Positions 31,256 through 32,704 of a DNA stretch of 32,704 nucleotides are shown piece by piece. A model generated the notes under the pieces. The model saw only the letters and a program-made list of their open reading frames with translations. It was not told the origin of the DNA and did not search any database. Position numbers and translations under genes: made by a program. The DNA comes from Streptomyces roseochromogenus subsp. oscitans DS 12.976 (GTDB taxonomy: Bacteria > Actinomycetota > Actinomycetes > Streptomycetales > Streptomycetaceae). Position 1 is the stretch's first letter, and each line of letters opens with the position of its first letter. The DNA is taken from assembly GCF_000497445.1 (NCBI RefSeq), contig NZ_CM002285.1, positions 5,816,829-5,849,532 of the forward strand, given 5' to 3'.

Positions 31256-32172
31256 GCGTGGACAGGAATATCGGTGTGGCTTCCGGCGAGACGCCGGAGG
31301 CGGCGGCCGTGGCCTCGGGCGGTCTCACCTCAGGTGCGACGGACAGTCCCGCGAACCGGCTGCAGGCGCTGTTCGAGGGCCACCGGCTCACGCCGACCCA
31401 GCGCCGGATCGCGCACAGCATGGTGCGGCGGGCCGCCGACGTGCCCTTCCTGTCCAGTGTGGAGCTGGCCGAACTGGCCGGGGTCAGCCAGCCGTCGGTG
31501 ACCCGGTTCGCCGTCGCGCTCGGCTTCGACGGCTATCCGGCACTGCGCAGGCATCTGCGCGAGGTCGTACCGGCCGAACCGGCCTCCGAGGCGGGCGCCT
31601 TCAACGAGTATCAGCAGGCCGTCGAGGCCGAGATCGAGAACCTCAGGCACCTCGCCGACCTGCTCGCCGACCCGCGCCCGGTGCAGAAGGCCGGCCGGGT
31701 CCTCGCCGCCTCCCGTCCGCTGCCGGTGCTCGGACTGCGCGCGGCTGCCTCCCAGGCGTACGGCTTCACCTACTTCGCGGCCAAGGTCCACCCGGACGTC
31801 CGGCTGCTCAACGAGGGCGGCACGATGATCCAGGACCGGATCGACGCGGCCGTCCGCGCGGGCGCCTCCGCGCTGCTGTGTTTCGCGCTGCCCCGGCATC
31901 CGCGCGAGGTCGTCGACACCCTCGCCTACGCCAAGGACGTGGGCCTGACCACCGTCACCGTCGCCGACTCCGCGTTCGCGCCGGTCGCCAAGTACTCCGA
32001 CCTGCTGCTGCCCGCCGCCGTCGGCACCGGGCTCGCCTTCGACACCGCGTGCGCGCCGATGCTGCTCGGGCGGGTGCTGCTGGAGGCGGTCTGCGACGAC
32101 CTGCCCGAGGCGCAGGCCCGGCTGGAGGAGTTCGACGCGAAGGCGGCGGCGCGGGGCCTGTTCGTGGAGTGA
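31252..32172 (+). CDS. RpiR/MurR-family transcriptional regulator with SIS domain
   Basis: The 306-residue product starts at ATG 31252, overlapping the stop of the lyase-like gene (ATGA), so the two are co-translated. The HTH domain (about residues 40-105) includes LTPTQRRIAHSMVRR, FLSSVELAELAGVSQPSVTRFAVALGFDGYP and LRRHLREVV, a typical RpiR helix-turn-helix. A SIS (phosphosugar-binding) domain covers about 145-275 (RPLPVLGLRAAASQAYGFTYFA, GASALLCFALPRHPREVVDTL, TTVTVADSAFAPVAKYSDLLL). SIS regulators sense phosphosugars or related small acids. This coupling suggests it controls the lyase-like gene or responds to its product, but this is inferred. No sugar genes are adjacent. Confidence 0.92.
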   Translation: MSVDRNIGVASGETPEAAAVASGGLTSGATDSPANRLQALFEGHRLTPTQRRIAHSMVRRAADVPFLSSVELAELAGVSQPSVTRFAVALGFDGYPALRRHLREVVPAEPASEAGAFNEYQQAVEAEIENLRHLADLLADPRPVQKAGRVLAASRPLPVLGLRAAASQAYGFTYFAAKVHPDVRLLNEGGTMIQDRIDAAVRAGASALLCFALPRHPREVVDTLAYAKDVGLTTVTVADSAFAPVAKYSDLLLPAAVGTGLAFDTACAPMLLGRVLLEAVCDDLPEAQARLEEFDAKAAARGLFVE

Positions 32173-32265
32173 CCTGCCTGCGCGGGCGCTCTCAGACTCG
32201 TCTCACGTTCGCCCGTTAGCGTGCCGCGCCGACAGCACTGTGCCGGGACGGCGAGGAGGCGGATC

Positions 32266-32704
32266 GTGGCGCGCGGAGTACGCGGAGTACAGGGCCTGGC
32301 CCGGGTGGCCGTCGTCGTACGGGCCGGGGCCGCACCGCTGTGGTGGTTCGGAGTGTGCGCCGCGGGGATCGGGGTGCTGCCGCCGGGGGTGACCGGCCGC
32401 CGGGCCGGGGTGCTGGCCGGGGCCGCGCTGTTTCTGATCGGCGCGGCGGTCGTGGCGCTGGTGCGCCGGGGGCGGTACGCCGCCCTCGCCCGCGGCGCGG
32501 TCCGCGCGGGCAAGTACGACGTGCTGCAGGACCGGGCGGTGACCGTGCGCACCTGGCGCCGGGGTCACCGCTGGTGGCTGCTGCTGGCCTTCGCCGTCGC
32601 GCTCGGCTCGTCCTTCGCGGTGCCCGTGGCCGGCGGCCTGCTGCTGGCCGGACTCGGCACCGGGCTGCGGCTGAAGGCGGCCTGGCTCGGGCGGCGCGAG
32701 CGCG
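32266..32704 (+). CDS. Predicted membrane protein (partial, runs off the window)
   Basis: From GTG 32266 (GAGGAGG six bases upstream) the frame stays open to the window end, at least 146 residues. It has hydrophobic helices near PLWWFGVCAAGIGVLPPG, GVLAGAALFLIGAAVVALV, WWLLLAFAVALGSSFAVPVA and GGLLLAGLGTGLRL, with Arg-rich loops between them. I recognise no family. It lies 93 bases after the RpiR gene and could be part of the same transcript or have its own promoter; TAGCGT at 32217-32222 is a possible -10 without a good -35. Confidence 0.75.
   Translation, partial: MARGVRGVQGLARVAVVVRAGAAPLWWFGVCAAGIGVLPPGVTGRRAGVLAGAALFLIGAAVVALVRRGRYAALARGAVRAGKYDVLQDRAVTVRTWRRGHRWWLLLAFAVALGSSFAVPVAGGLLLAGLGTGLRLKAAWLGRRER

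Overview
The window is high-GC DNA with the codon use, signal peptides and gene order of a Streptomyces chromosome core. The strongest marker is a tRNA-Leu gene with a UAA anticodon at 19818-19904, which I recognise as bldA, the tRNA for the rare UUA codon that gates Streptomyces development. I noticed no in-frame TTA codon in the protein genes here.

Layout. 1-2640: the tail of an unknown protein, a soluble Ser/Thr protein kinase with a TPR-like tail, and a secreted glycoside-hydrolase-like DUF1906 protein. 2700-6083: a SurA-like lipoprotein, MazG (start apparently leaderless) and a CYP107-type P450. 6100-8600: two adjacent Rpf/LysM muralytic proteins. The second lies behind a ydaO-class c-di-AMP riboswitch and ends at a strong terminator. 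8640-12311: eno, divIC/ftsB, DUF501 and ppx, the order also found in mycobacteria. 12343-12567: an unrecognised small secreted peptide gene on the minus strand. 12570-16025: a Rex-like operator, ndh and a cyclopropane fatty acid synthase. 16084-19382 (minus): an FtsX/MacB-type permease and its ATPase. 19818-22387: bldA, pobA and a Bax-inhibitor-1 membrane protein. 22393-23874: three small unknown or poorly known genes. 24082-28186: a thiolase, an SGNH hydrolase and a cystathionine beta-synthase, again an order shared with mycobacteria. 28187-29299: a non-coding stretch with a palindromic repeat, a small membrane protein and the fused remains of an osmoprotectant ABC operon. 29300-32704: an ammonia-lyase-fold protein with a 9 x 33 bp in-frame minisatellite and an altered MIO motif, translationally coupled to an RpiR/SIS regulator, then a partial membrane protein.

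How the genes fit together. Much of the window serves cell envelope and growth control: kinase, Rpf enzymes, divIC, cfa and the ABC exporter. The rest is central and redox metabolism: eno, ppx, ndh, thiolase and CBS. Visible regulatory signals include the riboswitch, the Rex-like operator, a TetR-type palindrome upstream of the thiolase and four candidate leaderless starts.

For novelty, the best leads are the small His-rich peptide ending in Cys-x7-Cys, the lyase-like protein lacking the normal MIO serine with its coupled regulator, the 33-bp repeats in two unrelated genes (one carrying a stop codon inside the array), and the collapsed transporter operon. No complete, clearly new multi-gene system is visible. 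Most of the window is conserved streptomycete core.
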